64,000 nucleotides of DNA from Gelria sp. Kuro-4. Lineage in GTDB: Bacteria > Bacillota > DTU030 > DUMP01. A program made the position numbers and the translations under genes. The notes beneath the pieces were generated by a model. The model was given only the letters and a program-made list of their open reading frames with translations, made no database searches and had not been told where the DNA came from. This document shows positions 9,651-18,848 of the stretch, one piece after another (the stretch's first letter is position 1; each line of letters starts with the position of its first letter). Where the stretch lies: the NCBI RefSeq assembly GCF_019668485.1, contig NZ_AP024619.1:1-64000 (forward strand), read 5' to 3'.

Positions 9651-10916
9651 CTACCGTTCCGGCGTAGAATCCGCCCCATGGGTCAGAACACCTACCGAAG
9701 CGTCACCTCCTTCACGCTCAAAAGCCATAAGCAGCGCATTTTCCACACTGCCCGCGAAGTCGAAGCCCAGCCTACGGATGCCGGGCTCCCAACACGGTTC
9801 GCTCACCACAATTACGTGTGCCCGTTCCCGGCAGGCGGAGAGTGTCATGTGCACGGCCGCAGCCACTCCATCCTTAATCCGGCCGCTCCGGAGAAGCTCG
9901 TGAACCTCTTTGACACCCATGGCACCCCAAGTCAGCATCTCCTCGTGGTCCGGCACCACTCCCTCGGTACATGGAGTAACGGCTACTATGGTTCCCCCCG
10001 GTTTCACGAAGCACGTCGCCACAGTAATGGGCTTGGTCGCCTGCCAGAAATCAAAGTACGAAGGGTTCGCGCTCACCAGCACAATATCCGGCCGTCGGTC
10101 GACACGCGCCGCGTAGACTTTCTTGCTCCATTCCACTCCCTCGCGATGGGCGGCGACCACGTCACCGGCCACCACGCGCACGATACTGCCGTCCGTGTTG
10201 AGGACGGTGTTGACGATAAAATCCAGCCCGGCCTGCCGGGCGATGTCTTCCATTTCGCGTCGAACAGGGTTTTCGGCAGCCCCTAGGATTTCTGTGCAGT
10301 TCAATGCGGCGATCACATGCGTCATGGCAGTGGTGGCCCCGCCCGAAATACCGGGCTGTACCGCCTTGGCACCGCCGCTCCAGCCGGCGTAGATGTGCGG
10401 AATGATATTCCCGGTGGCGATTTTAAGCTCGGCTTCGAGAAAACGCCGGTTGAGAACGATGGGGATCCCGCTTTTGGTTCGGCCCAGCTCTACAAGGTTC
10501 GCCTGGTCTTGCCAATCGTGGTTTACCACCCGTACCCGCCGGACTACATCCGCCCCGTAACGCTCGGCGCACTCGGTTTCGGTCATAGCCCTGTGTGTAC
10601 CCAAGGCGGTAAGCAGGGTGATGTCCTCATCCGCCACGCCGGCTGCATTCAATTCCGCCAGCAGGGGGCGGAGAACCGCCGCTGCCGGCGTAGCTCGGGT
10701 GTAGTCGTCCACCAGGATCACCGTTTTCTTACCCCTTTGCCGCACCAGCGTCGCCAAATCAGGACTCCCGATCGGCTGCGCCAGCGCACGGCGTACCTCC
10801 GCCATCACATCCTGTACAGGCTCCAGCCGGCGCGGCGATACCACCCAGGCCACCTGGTGCAAAGGCAGGCTGACTTTCACTGTAGTTAGCCCGTACAGGA
10901 GATCGAAATCCGCCAC
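9651..10916 (-). CDS. LarA-family nickel-pincer racemase/epimerase
   Basis: This protein belongs to the lactate racemase (LarA, DUF2088) family, whose members use a covalently bound nickel-pincer nucleotide to epimerise 2-hydroxy acids by hydride transfer. With the GTG start at 10916 (GAGGTG six bases upstream) it has 421 residues, and the key residues fall at the positions known in Lactobacillus plantarum LarA: His108 (LGTHR), His174 (NIIPHIYAG), Lys184 (SGGAKAVQPG) and His200 (TMTH-type context, AMTH). An equivalent of the second catalytic lysine is Lys295 (FWQATKPI). Activity needs LarB, LarC and LarE, which are not in the window. It lies 23 bases after the SuyB/UxaA-like gene. The substrate is unknown; a racemase of the island's hydroxy acid is the natural guess. 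Confidence 0.85.
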   Translation of the reverse strand: MADFDLLYGLTTVKVSLPLHQVAWVVSPRRLEPVQDVMAEVRRALAQPIGSPDLATLVRQRGKKTVILVDDYTRATPAAAVLRPLLAELNAAGVADEDITLLTALGTHRAMTETECAERYGADVVRRVRVVNHDWQDQANLVELGRTKSGIPIVLNRRFLEAELKIATGNIIPHIYAGWSGGAKAVQPGISGGATTAMTHVIAALNCTEILGAAENPVRREMEDIARQAGLDFIVNTVLNTDGSIVRVVAGDVVAAHREGVEWSKKVYAARVDRRPDIVLVSANPSYFDFWQATKPITVATCFVKPGGTIVAVTPCTEGVVPDHEEMLTWGAMGVKEVHELLRSGRIKDGVAAAVHMTLSACRERAHVIVVSEPCWEPGIRRLGFDFAGSVENALLMAFEREGGDASVGVLTHGADSTPER

Positions 10917-10939
10917 TTCCTTCACCTCTTCGCTCCGTC

Positions 10940-12097
10940 TTACATCGTGGGTCCGATTCGATTGATGGCGAAGTCCCAAAACCCAAGGGTTTCCGCCTTT
11001 GTCCGCCTGCCGGCCAGGCAGGCGAGCATTACCCGCCAAATCGTCTCCGCTACTTCTTCCAGCGTTTGTTCGCCCGTTATAACCGTCCCGGCATTGATGT
11101 CGATGTTGTCGGCCATGTTCGCGTAGGTGGCGGGATTGCCCGTGACCTTAATCACCGGCGCCACCGGGCAGCCGGTCGGCGTACCGCGGCCGGTGGTGAA
11201 AATCACCAGCTGTGCGCCGCCGGCCACCATCCCGGTGATGGACTCAATGTCGTGGCCGGGCGTATCCATCACCACCAGGCCGTGCCTGGAAGGGCGTTCG
11301 GCATAGGCTACCGCCTCCACCACTTCCCTACTCCCTGCCTTGTGCACGCAGCCCAGCGACTTCTCTTCAATAGTGGACAGGCCTCCCGCAATGTTGCCGG
11401 GGGTGGGGTTTGCCCCGCGAATATCAACACCCATGCGGGCCGTCCCTTCCTCCATGCCCTGCACAAACTCCAAGAGTCGGGCGGCCACCTCCGGCGCGGC
11501 GGCGCGTGCCGCCAAAAGGTGCTCGGCGCCAATGAGCTCCGAGGTCTCCGATAAAATCACCGTGGCACCCGCATCCACCAGCCGGTCACTCACCAGCCCC
11601 ACCGCCGGGTTTGCCGCCACCCCGGACGTGGTGTCGGACCCCCCGCACTCCAGCGCCACCGTTACTTCGCTCAGATCGCACTCCTCGGGCTTCAGCTGTG
11701 AGATTTCTTCGCTCATGGCGCGAGCCAGTTCCACCCCCCGGGCGATGGCCTTGATGGCACCTCCGCTCGCCTGAATGGCCACCAGGCCTACCGGCTTGCC
11801 GCTCTTGCCGATTGCCGCCGCCAGCTTCTCAGCTTCGTTGGTCTCGCACCCTAGGCCCACCACTACCACCGCCGCCACGTTGGGATTGAGACCCATCCCA
11901 ACGAGCGTGCGGCGCGTCTGCTCGGCATCGGCCCCCAGCTGTGCGCAACCGTGCTGGTGGGTTATGGCCACCGCCCCCGGCACCTGATTGGCAATGGCCG
12001 CGGCCGTGTTGTTGGCGCAGACAACACTGGGTATCACCAGCAGATGGTTACGGATGCCTACACTGCCGTCGGGGCGCCGATAACCAGAGAACTTCAT
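10940..12097 (-). CDS. UxaA/SuyB-type lyase, large subunit
   Basis: This is a 385-residue C-terminal (catalytic) module of the altronate/galactarate dehydratase family, which includes the sulfolactate sulfo-lyase SuyB. Recognisable segments are GYRRPDGSVGIRNHLLVIPS, AITHQHGCAQ, VGLGCETNEA, ALECGGSDTTSGVAANPAVG and GRGTPTGCPVAPVIKVTGNP. These are iron-dependent beta-eliminating enzymes. Here the family's N-terminal SAF domain is a separate gene that overlaps it by four bases (12,094-12,097), as in SuyA/SuyB. Whether the leaving group is water (altronate-like) or sulfite (sulfolactate-like) cannot be told from sequence. Confidence 0.85.
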   Translation of the reverse strand: MKFSGYRRPDGSVGIRNHLLVIPSVVCANNTAAAIANQVPGAVAITHQHGCAQLGADAEQTRRTLVGMGLNPNVAAVVVVGLGCETNEAEKLAAAIGKSGKPVGLVAIQASGGAIKAIARGVELARAMSEEISQLKPEECDLSEVTVALECGGSDTTSGVAANPAVGLVSDRLVDAGATVILSETSELIGAEHLLAARAAAPEVAARLLEFVQGMEEGTARMGVDIRGANPTPGNIAGGLSTIEEKSLGCVHKAGSREVVEAVAYAERPSRHGLVVMDTPGHDIESITGMVAGGAQLVIFTTGRGTPTGCPVAPVIKVTGNPATYANMADNIDINAGTVITGEQTLEEVAETIWRVMLACLAGRRTKAETLGFWDFAINRIGPTM

Positions 12098-12405
12098 CTC
12101 TCTTCCCTCTTTCCCGTGCTGATGTCACCGCGCCCCCGCAGGCCCTCGATGTTGTGCACGTGTACATGCTGGCCGACGGCTATTGGGGCGGTGGTGCGGC
12201 CCATTACCTGGCCGTACTTCACCACGTTTTCCCCGGCAGCCAGGTCCCGCACCGCCACTTTGTGTCCGAAGGGAATGGCTTCCCTAATCCCTATGGGAAC
12301 CAAGCGGTCATGCGACCGCAGCAGCGCCTGGTCGCCGGCCTTAAGGTCGGTGAGGGCTACACCGACATTGTCCGCCGGGTCTATGACGAGAATGTTGAAC
12401 CTCAC
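12094..12405 (-). CDS. SAF-domain small subunit (UxaA N-terminal / SuyA-like)
   Basis: This 103-residue protein is a single SAF domain: NVGVALTDLKAGD near the start, then IPFGHKVAVRDLAAGENVVKYG and MGRTTAPIAVGQHVHVHN. In UxaA this domain is fused N-terminally; in sulfolactate sulfo-lyase it is the separate SuyA subunit. It overlaps the large subunit by four bases, implying translational coupling and a stoichiometric complex. Confidence 0.85.
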   Translation of the reverse strand: MRFNILVIDPADNVGVALTDLKAGDQALLRSHDRLVPIGIREAIPFGHKVAVRDLAAGENVVKYGQVMGRTTAPIAVGQHVHVHNIEGLRGRGDISTGKREER

Positions 12406-12423
12406 TCCGCTCCCTCCTCCCTC

Positions 12424-13341
12424 TCACCCGCCGACACTCACGTTGATCCCCGCGCCGGCGGCCAGGTCGGCCAGTTCACGCATGCGCTCCGCTGAAGGTG
12501 GTTTCACCGCCTCCAATTCGTAGGTGCGCCCCAGCGCCCGGTGTTTCGCCGCCCCCAGCGCGTGATAGGGGAGAAGCTCCAGTTCAGATCCACCATTCTC
12601 CCTGATGAAGCGCGCCGTGGCCAGAATGTTAGCTTCGTCGTCGTTCCAGCCGGGGATGATGGGGAGATGGAACACCACCTTTTTCCCACTGCCCAGCGCC
12701 ACTTGCGCGTTGTGCAGAATAAGGGCATTACCGGCGCCGGTAAATCGGCGGTGCATGTCGTCCCGCATGTGCTTAAGGTCAAAGTAGACCAGGTCGGTGT
12801 GCTCAAGGACAGAAAGGAACGCCTCTGTCTCCTGGAGGCCGCACGTCTCTATCACGGTATCCACTCCCAAGCGGCGATGCGCCCACTTGAGAAGCTCGCA
12901 CGCAAACTCCGGTTGGCGGGTGGGTTCACCCCCGGAGAGGGTGAGCCCGCCACCGGACTCGCGGTAGAAGGCGAGGTCTTGAGCGACTTCGGCCATAACC
13001 TCTTCGACCGTGGTGTAATACCCTGTAAACCGCAGGCCGCCGCTGACGCACTGGCTTGCGCAGCGCCCGCACGCCCGGCACCGTTCCCGGTCGAGCACGA
13101 TGCCATCCGCCTCTCCGGTGAGGGCCTGCGCGGGGCACACAGTCACACAGCGCCGGCAGAGCCGGCAATTGCTGCGGAAGTAGAGGAGCTGCGGACGAGC
13201 TTCCTGAGATTCCGGGTTGCTGCACCAGGCGCAGCGGAGGGGACAACCTTTCAGAAATACCACCGTACGGATCCCAGGGCCATCTTGGGTGCTGTAGCGC
13301 TGAATATTGAAGACAACGCCCTCTACCTTGCCAGGATCCAC
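12424..13341 (-). CDS. Glycyl radical enzyme activase (radical SAM, two [4Fe-4S] ferredoxin clusters)
   Basis: The radical-SAM motif CPLRCAWC is CX3CX2C (Cys33, 37, 40) and is followed by two ferredoxin-type clusters (Cys59/62/65/69 and Cys88/91/94/98). This is the arrangement of activases for glycerol-dehydratase-like glycyl radical enzymes rather than the short PflA type. LSGGEPTRQPEF and YFDLKHMRDDMHRRFTG are typical of the family. It installs the glycyl radical on the neighbouring enzyme using S-adenosylmethionine. GTG 13341 has GGGGAG seven bases upstream. Oxygen sensitivity of the pair implies anaerobic use. Confidence 0.92.
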   Translation of the reverse strand: MDPGKVEGVVFNIQRYSTQDGPGIRTVVFLKGCPLRCAWCSNPESQEARPQLLYFRSNCRLCRRCVTVCPAQALTGEADGIVLDRERCRACGRCASQCVSGGLRFTGYYTTVEEVMAEVAQDLAFYRESGGGLTLSGGEPTRQPEFACELLKWAHRRLGVDTVIETCGLQETEAFLSVLEHTDLVYFDLKHMRDDMHRRFTGAGNALILHNAQVALGSGKKVVFHLPIIPGWNDDEANILATARFIRENGGSELELLPYHALGAAKHRALGRTYELEAVKPPSAERMRELADLAAGAGINVSVGG

Positions 13342-13356
13342 CTTGTTACTCCCCTT

Positions 13357-15768
13357 TTAAACGGCCGCATGCTCCGTGCGGTCGATGATATCGTCCTGCA
13401 TCTCCCGGCTCAGCTCAATAAACTTGGCGCTGTAACCCGTAACCCGGATCACCAGATCCTGATACCGTTCCGGATGCGCCTGGGCTCTGCGCAGGGTTTC
13501 AGCCGACACTACGTTGAACTGCACGTGCAGGCCGCAGAGCTTGTTGAGGTAGGTACGGCAAAGCTGCACGAATTTCCGCAGGTTGTTCTCGCCCTCCAGG
13601 GCACTGGGAGTGAACTTCACGTTCAAAATCGCACCCTGGGTAAGATGCACGTGATCCAGCTTGGCCACCGACTTCATCACGGCGGTCGGGCCTTTCACGT
13701 CCATCCCATGACTGGGCGAGATGCCGTCCGCCAGCGGGCGGTTCGCCGGGCGCCCGTCCGGAAGTGCTCCCGTATGCCAACCAAAGGGTAGGCTTACGGA
13801 TAGCGAGAACAGCCCGGGTACGAAGTTGCCGCCGCGCGATGTCTTCTGGCGTTCCACCGCTGCAAAGAACGCATTGGTGGCCTCGCGCACCCAGTAGTCC
13901 ACGTAGTCGTCATCGTTGCCGTACTTGGGGGCATGGAGCAAGAGCTCCCGGACTTCCGTACCCCGTTCGCCCTTGAAGTCGCTGTCCAGGCAGGCAATCA
14001 ACTCATCCATGCTCACCTTCTTATCGTCAAAGACAACCTTCTTAATGGCGGCCAGCGAATCACCCACATTGGCCACGCCCACGCCGAGCGGGCCGCACCA
14101 ATTGTACTTGGCGCCACCCAGCGACACGTCCTTGCCGCTCTCGATGCAACCGGGTTCCACTGAGTCGATAAAGATATGCGGCATTATCTGACCATGGACC
14201 ATATCGAGTACGTTGTCTTCGATGGCGAGCAGGTCCACAAAATGGTCCAGCTGTTTCTTATAAGCGGCGAAGACATCATCTATCGACTTGAACTCCCGTG
14301 GATCCCCCGTCTTAAGCCCGACCTGCTTGCCTGTAATACGGTCAACGCCGTTGTTGAGGGCCAGCTCCAGCACCTTCGCCAGGTTAAAGTACCCACCGTT
14401 GTTCCGCCCCCACAGACCGATGGTGCCGACCTCCACACAACCGATGCAGGCGTAATCGCGGGCATCTTCGAGCTCCACTCCTCGAATGAGGAGGGACGGA
14501 ATGTAAACGTTGTCGCTCACGAGCTGTGGAATCCCGCCGCCCGTCCGGATGACTTCCGCCGCCCGCGTCAAGAGGCTCTCCGGTGTGCCCTCATGCACCC
14601 TGAGGCTCAGGTGGGGCTGGGTGAGGTGGATATGCTCCTGCGCATTCAGGCACATGAAAGTGAGCAGGTTGGTGGCGTCGTCGCCTTTGCGCGTGATCCC
14701 CCCGATGGTGAGGTTTTGTGTCATCGGGAACCCGGCGTGCACGAAAGTCGCCTCTTCGTCCCACACCTTAACGATCTCGTTGTACTTAACCCAGAGGCAA
14801 TCAAGCAACTCCTGCGCCTGTACCATGGTGAGGCGCCCGGCATCCAAATCGGCCTGCAGGTAAGGGTACCAGTACTGATCCGCCCGCCCCGGCGAGACGG
14901 CGTTGCCGTTCGCCTCAAGCTGGATCGCCAGCTGCACGAACCACTGCGCCTGCAGGGCCTCCCAGAAAGTCGTGGCCGGTCCGGCGGGCACTCGCCTGCA
15001 CACCTCGGCGATTTGCAGGAGCTCGGCTCTCCTCTGGGCATCCGTCTCGCACTCAGCCAACCGCTCTGCCTCGGCGGCGTACCGCTCGGCGAAGGTGATG
15101 ATACCATCACAGACGATGCAAATCGCCTGCCAGAACAGGTACTTTTGGTACTCCTCGAGTATGCCCCGGTTCGCTTGGGCCATCTTCGCTTCGGCTTCGG
15201 CTTTTATCCCTCTGAAACCAACGCGCAGCACTTTAGGGACATCGGGAAGTATGTGCCCCAGCCCGCCGCGCTCGTGTAGATCAACGGTAAAGACGTAGTT
15301 CCGCCGGGCTTCCCGTACGTCTTCGGGCAGTGCACCCCAAACGTGCTCGTAAAGGTTCCGGCCGCGCCAGTAGTCAAAGATGCCACGAAGATCGGCTTTT
15401 ACTTTCTCGGAGACCACAAACGGGTCTTGTTTCCGTGTCTCCAGAATGTGATCCAGCTCCCGTTCTAGCCAGAAAATCCCCATTTCTGGAAAGATCGGTC
15501 CGCCGCGCTGGGTGCTGGCGAGCATGCCGACAATGAGTTCCTCGGGATTGATCTTTACCGTGATCCCGGAGAAAATCGCCGCCAGCGCCTTGGCCCGGCG
15601 CAAAACATAGGGTTCGCCCTCTGTCTCCTGGTAAGACTTGGTCACGATTAGGGCACGTTCGCTGCACACGCTGGGTTTGGCCGCCACTACCCGTTCTTTG
15701 AGGCGGAGCACTCGCTCGGTGGCGGGTATCTTGAGATTTTCCCACTGATAATGCACGTTGCCGACCAT
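13357..15768 (-). CDS. Glycyl radical enzyme of the dehydratase / C-X lyase clade, substrate unknown
   Basis: This is a full-length 803-residue pyruvate-formate-lyase-like enzyme. The thiyl-radical cysteine lies in CIGCVEVG (Cys444, with Glu446), the glycyl radical site in RVTGYSAKF (Gly778). Pyruvate formate-lyase itself has two adjacent cysteines, so this is not a PFL. GCVE plus GHILPD (His172), LGVGVANVGDSLAAIKK and LPDGRPANRPLADGISPSHG place it with glycerol/propanediol dehydratase, hydroxyproline dehydratase, choline TMA-lyase and sulfonate C-S lyases (IslA, HpsG). GCVE is followed by Val-Gly, whereas many characterised members have Pro. The TRAP transporter beside it recalls sulfonate-lyase loci, but I cannot assign the substrate. 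ATG 15768 follows AGGAGGGC. Confidence 0.9.
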   Translation of the reverse strand: MVGNVHYQWENLKIPATERVLRLKERVVAAKPSVCSERALIVTKSYQETEGEPYVLRRAKALAAIFSGITVKINPEELIVGMLASTQRGGPIFPEMGIFWLERELDHILETRKQDPFVVSEKVKADLRGIFDYWRGRNLYEHVWGALPEDVREARRNYVFTVDLHERGGLGHILPDVPKVLRVGFRGIKAEAEAKMAQANRGILEEYQKYLFWQAICIVCDGIITFAERYAAEAERLAECETDAQRRAELLQIAEVCRRVPAGPATTFWEALQAQWFVQLAIQLEANGNAVSPGRADQYWYPYLQADLDAGRLTMVQAQELLDCLWVKYNEIVKVWDEEATFVHAGFPMTQNLTIGGITRKGDDATNLLTFMCLNAQEHIHLTQPHLSLRVHEGTPESLLTRAAEVIRTGGGIPQLVSDNVYIPSLLIRGVELEDARDYACIGCVEVGTIGLWGRNNGGYFNLAKVLELALNNGVDRITGKQVGLKTGDPREFKSIDDVFAAYKKQLDHFVDLLAIEDNVLDMVHGQIMPHIFIDSVEPGCIESGKDVSLGGAKYNWCGPLGVGVANVGDSLAAIKKVVFDDKKVSMDELIACLDSDFKGERGTEVRELLLHAPKYGNDDDYVDYWVREATNAFFAAVERQKTSRGGNFVPGLFSLSVSLPFGWHTGALPDGRPANRPLADGISPSHGMDVKGPTAVMKSVAKLDHVHLTQGAILNVKFTPSALEGENNLRKFVQLCRTYLNKLCGLHVQFNVVSAETLRRAQAHPERYQDLVIRVTGYSAKFIELSREMQDDIIDRTEHAAV

Positions 15769-15792
15769 GATAAGCCCTCCTTAGAACAACCT

Positions 15793-17076
15793 TCAGCGCG
15801 CTTTAAGCATGCTCGGGATAAAGGTGGCTGTCTGCGGCACGAAGATGAGGATTACCAGCCCGACCAACATGGCGATGAAAAAGGGCATCATTCCCTTGAC
15901 CACACGTTCCATGGGTAAACCGGTGACGCCCTGTGCCGTGTAAATGTTCACAGCCACAGGCGGTGTGATGAGGCCGATCACCATCGCCAAAGTCGCAACC
16001 AAGCCATAGTAGATGGGGTCTATCCCCATGGCCTTTGCCGGTGGATAGAGGATGGGCATCAGGAGAAGAAGAATGGCATTCCCTTCCATGAAGGTCCCGA
16101 AGATGAGCATGACGATGGTTGTGGCTATAACATACACGAGCGGGCTGGGAAACGTTGTAATGATGAACCGAGCCAGCTCACGCGAGCTGCCGGACCAGGC
16201 AAAGAGCCAGCTGAAACCGGCCGAGGTCCCCATGATGAAGAGCACTACGCTGGCCGCCACCGCCGCATTATTGATCCCTTCCACCAGGTCCTGCAGTTTG
16301 ACTTCGCGGTACACGCAAAGACTTACAACCAGGGCGTAAACCACCGATACCGCGGCAGCCTCCGTAGGCGTGAAAAACCCTCCGTAAATACCTCCCAAGA
16401 TAAGGGCAGGCATTCCGAGAGCCGGCAGTGCCGACCAGAAGGACTGCACAATGCGCTGGCCGGACCAGGAATCACGCGCCCCGCGGTAGCCGGCTTTTAC
16501 GGAAAGAAGGTACGTGATGCCCAGCAGGCAGATGAGCAGCACCACCCCTACCCCGACGCCGCCGAGAAAGAGATCGCCGATGGAGCTCTCCGTCACCACT
16601 CCGAATGTCACCATAAGGATGCTGGGTGGAATGATCGGGCCGAGGCCGCCGGCAGCCGCTATGAGACCCGCTGCGAAGCCGGGGTCGTACTCCTGCTTCA
16701 CCATCTGCGGGTACATCACCGAACCGATGGCGGCCACAGTGCCGGGACCGGATCCGGAGAGAGCGGCAAAGAAGGCGCAGGCCAGACTTGTGGCCATCGC
16801 CAAGCCGCCTCGGATAGGACCGAGGAGCTCATTGGCAAAATCCACCAGGCGTCGTGAGATACCGCCCTTCTCCATGATGCTGCCGGCCAGCATAAAGAAA
16901 GGAATCGCCATGAAAGGGAATGAATCCACGGCCAGGAACATTCGCTGTGGTAACACCGATGCGGGCACCCCCGCCTGAAAGAGGGCCAGTAGAGTTGCAA
17001 TCCCCAGTCCGACCGCGATAGGCACACCAAGAATGAGGCACACAAAGAAAACCCCGAAGAGAATCAGCGCCGTCAT
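15793..17076 (-). CDS. dctM: TRAP transporter large permease subunit (DctM)
   Basis: The 427-residue, very hydrophobic protein has about 12 membrane segments and the DctM features FMAIPFFMLAGSIMEKGGIS, GSGPGTVAAIGSVMYPQMVK and IPPSILMVTFGVVTESSIGD. It is the ion-coupled channel of a tripartite ATP-independent periplasmic transporter. The start at ATG 17076 follows GGGGGGAATCCT; the longer upstream frame lacks hydrophobic character and overlaps dctQ. It lies 17 bases after dctQ. Confidence 0.95.
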   Translation of the reverse strand: MTALILFGVFFVCLILGVPIAVGLGIATLLALFQAGVPASVLPQRMFLAVDSFPFMAIPFFMLAGSIMEKGGISRRLVDFANELLGPIRGGLAMATSLACAFFAALSGSGPGTVAAIGSVMYPQMVKQEYDPGFAAGLIAAAGGLGPIIPPSILMVTFGVVTESSIGDLFLGGVGVGVVLLICLLGITYLLSVKAGYRGARDSWSGQRIVQSFWSALPALGMPALILGGIYGGFFTPTEAAAVSVVYALVVSLCVYREVKLQDLVEGINNAAVAASVVLFIMGTSAGFSWLFAWSGSSRELARFIITTFPSPLVYVIATTIVMLIFGTFMEGNAILLLLMPILYPPAKAMGIDPIYYGLVATLAMVIGLITPPVAVNIYTAQGVTGLPMERVVKGMMPFFIAMLVGLVILIFVPQTATFIPSMLKAR

Positions 17077-17093
17077 AGGATTCCCCCCCTTTC

Positions 17094-17585
17094 TTACTGC
17101 GCAGCAAGCTTCTCGTATAAGTGAAGTCCTTCCTCTAAAACGCTGATGGCAAGACCTACAGGAATGGCCAGGTAGGGAACGGCCATGGGTATTCCAAGAG
17201 CGGGGGTCAACTGATTGGTGGCCATCTGCGTAAGGACGATTTGGAGGGCGAAGTAAGCGCCGCCTGCACAAAACAGCACGGTAAGGAGGCTTGCAAGGCA
17301 AAGCGCCGCTTTTTTCAAGGGTCCCGGCAGGTGCAGGACCACAGCTTCCACACCGACGTGACTGCCCTTACGAAAACCGATGCTCATGCTGAGAAACGTC
17401 ATCCAAATCATGGCATAGCGAGCCACTTCCTCCGGCCAGGCCATACTTATCTTAAAGGCAACGCGGTTGACGACGGAGAGAAAGATGGCCCCAACCATGA
17501 TGGTAAAGGCAATTACGTTGATGTAGACTTCCAGCTGGCGGAGTTTATCGCCCCACGTTTTCGCTCGCGGCTGCACGCATTTCAT
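17094..17585 (-). CDS. dctQ: TRAP transporter small permease subunit (DctQ)
   Basis: This 163-residue protein has four transmembrane helices, with RQLEVYINVIAFTIMVGAIF, WPEEVARYAMIWMTFLSMSI and GFRKGSHVGVEAVV, the DctQ core. It joins DctM to the solute-binding protein. ATG 17585 is preferred (AGAGAGGGG just upstream); an extended frame from 17669 would overlap dctP. Confidence 0.9.
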   Translation of the reverse strand: MKCVQPRAKTWGDKLRQLEVYINVIAFTIMVGAIFLSVVNRVAFKISMAWPEEVARYAMIWMTFLSMSIGFRKGSHVGVEAVVLHLPGPLKKAALCLASLLTVLFCAGGAYFALQIVLTQMATNQLTPALGIPMAVPYLAIPVGLAISVLEEGLHLYEKLAAQ

Positions 17586-17668
17586 CCCCTCTCTGCCTTT
17601 ATCCAAAGGACTTAGGCTGGACAAGGCGGGGCGGGTGCTCACCCGGAGCACCCACCTTCCAACCGGCA

Positions 17669-18685
17669 CTACTTCGTGTCAAGCACCTTCTGAATGAGGT
17701 CGGCAGGAATTTGGGCGTTGAACTTGTCGTAGACAGACTTGGCAGCCGTTTGAAAAGCAGTCCTGTCCACGTCGTTAACTGTTACACCCTCTGACTTCAG
17801 TTTTTCAGTAAAGTCGGTTTCCATCTGCTGCGTGACCTGGCGTTCATAGACACCTGCTTCCTTTGCCGCATCCATGACGGCCTTTTGCGCCTCCGGAGGC
17901 AAACCGTCCCAAACCTTCTTGCTCACAAGGAGCGGCGTAGCACCCCAGAAATGTCCGGTCTTAGAAACGAACTTAGATACTTCTTGGAAACGGCCGGAAT
18001 AGATAACCGGAATCGAGTTTTCGGCCCCATCGATAGTCCCCTGCTGCAGCGCCGTGTAAACCTCGCCGTAGGCCATTACGGTAGGAATGGCGCCCAGGGC
18101 CTTAAAAGTCTCCATGTGGATGGGGTTCTGCATCACGCGAATCTTTAGCCCTTTAAGGTCGTCCGGCGTCTTAATTTCTTTTTTCGTGGTGTAGACATGG
18201 CGGAACCCGTTGTCCCAAATGCCCAGGCCCACGATTCCCTTGGCCTCAAGCTTCTTTATCAGGTCTTGACCTATGGGCCCGTCCGCAACGGCATAAGCGT
18301 GGTTGTAATCGCGGAACAGGAAAGGAAGGTCGAACAAGCCGAAACTGGGTTCAAACTGAGCAATGGGCGCGGAGGCAACAAGGCCCATGTCCAGCGTGCC
18401 GAGCTGCATGCCTTCGATCATATCGCGATCCTGGCCCAGCAGGCCGTTGGCATAGATTTCTACCTGAACCTTCCCGCCACTCTTCTCCTTCACCAGATCT
18501 GCAAACTTTTCCAGTCCCTTTTGAAAGTGACTGGTTTCGGTGAGAGGATGTCCTACTTTAAGTACTATCTGACCTCCCGAATTCTGGGCAGCAGTCCCTT
18601 TCTGGCCACCACCGCAACCAGCCAAAGCCAAGGCCAGACTCACACCGAGAATACCGACTAGGGTTTTCTTAAAACCTGCACGCAT
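17669..18685 (-). CDS. dctP: TRAP transporter solute-binding lipoprotein (DctP)
   Basis: A signal peptide ends in a lipobox LALAGC (Cys24), so the protein is anchored as a lipoprotein on the outer face of the membrane. The DctP fold is evident from VLKVGHPLTETSHFQKGLEK, GLKIRVMQNPIHMETFKALG (with the conserved carboxylate-binding Arg) and QGTIDGAENSIPVIYSGRFQ. TRAP systems import carboxylates, sugar acids and sulfonates at low concentration. It is the first gene of the catabolic operon; a strong palindromic operator lies 133-171 bases upstream of its start. Confidence 0.95.
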   Translation of the reverse strand: MRAGFKKTLVGILGVSLALALAGCGGGQKGTAAQNSGGQIVLKVGHPLTETSHFQKGLEKFADLVKEKSGGKVQVEIYANGLLGQDRDMIEGMQLGTLDMGLVASAPIAQFEPSFGLFDLPFLFRDYNHAYAVADGPIGQDLIKKLEAKGIVGLGIWDNGFRHVYTTKKEIKTPDDLKGLKIRVMQNPIHMETFKALGAIPTVMAYGEVYTALQQGTIDGAENSIPVIYSGRFQEVSKFVSKTGHFWGATPLLVSKKVWDGLPPEAQKAVMDAAKEAGVYERQVTQQMETDFTEKLKSEGVTVNDVDRTAFQTAAKSVYDKFNAQIPADLIQKVLDTK

Positions 18686-18817
18686 GACTACGTTGTCCCC
18701 CTTTTTCCCAGAGTGGAACTAGAATTAAAGGAAGCAGTTTCTACGCCGCCTCTCCCCCCTCTTTTCATCAACAGCGCCTGTGAACCGCGGGTTACTGGTT
18801 ATTTGGTCCGCTGGCTT

Positions 18818-18848
18818 GTTGGTTCAGTGGTCTGACCAGCTAACCAAC
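18818..18848. promoter_or_regulatory. Long palindromic operator, FadR/GntR type
   Basis: A 31-bp near-perfect dyad: GTTGGTT - CAG - TGGT - CTG - ACCA - GCT - AACCAAC. The core TGGTCTGACCA matches the TGGTnnnACCA pattern recognised by FadR-like GntR regulators, and a GntR gene is in the operon. Binding is inferred. Confidence 0.6.

Noticed and set aside
13357-15768. Calling the glycyl radical enzyme a pyruvate formate-lyase
   Set aside because: It has a single active-site Cys in GCVE and a two-cluster activase; PFL has adjacent cysteines and a short activase.
13357-15768. Naming the glycyl radical enzyme islA or hpsG
   Set aside because: The TRAP transporter fits, but pocket residues could not be aligned with confidence and the GCVE context differs.
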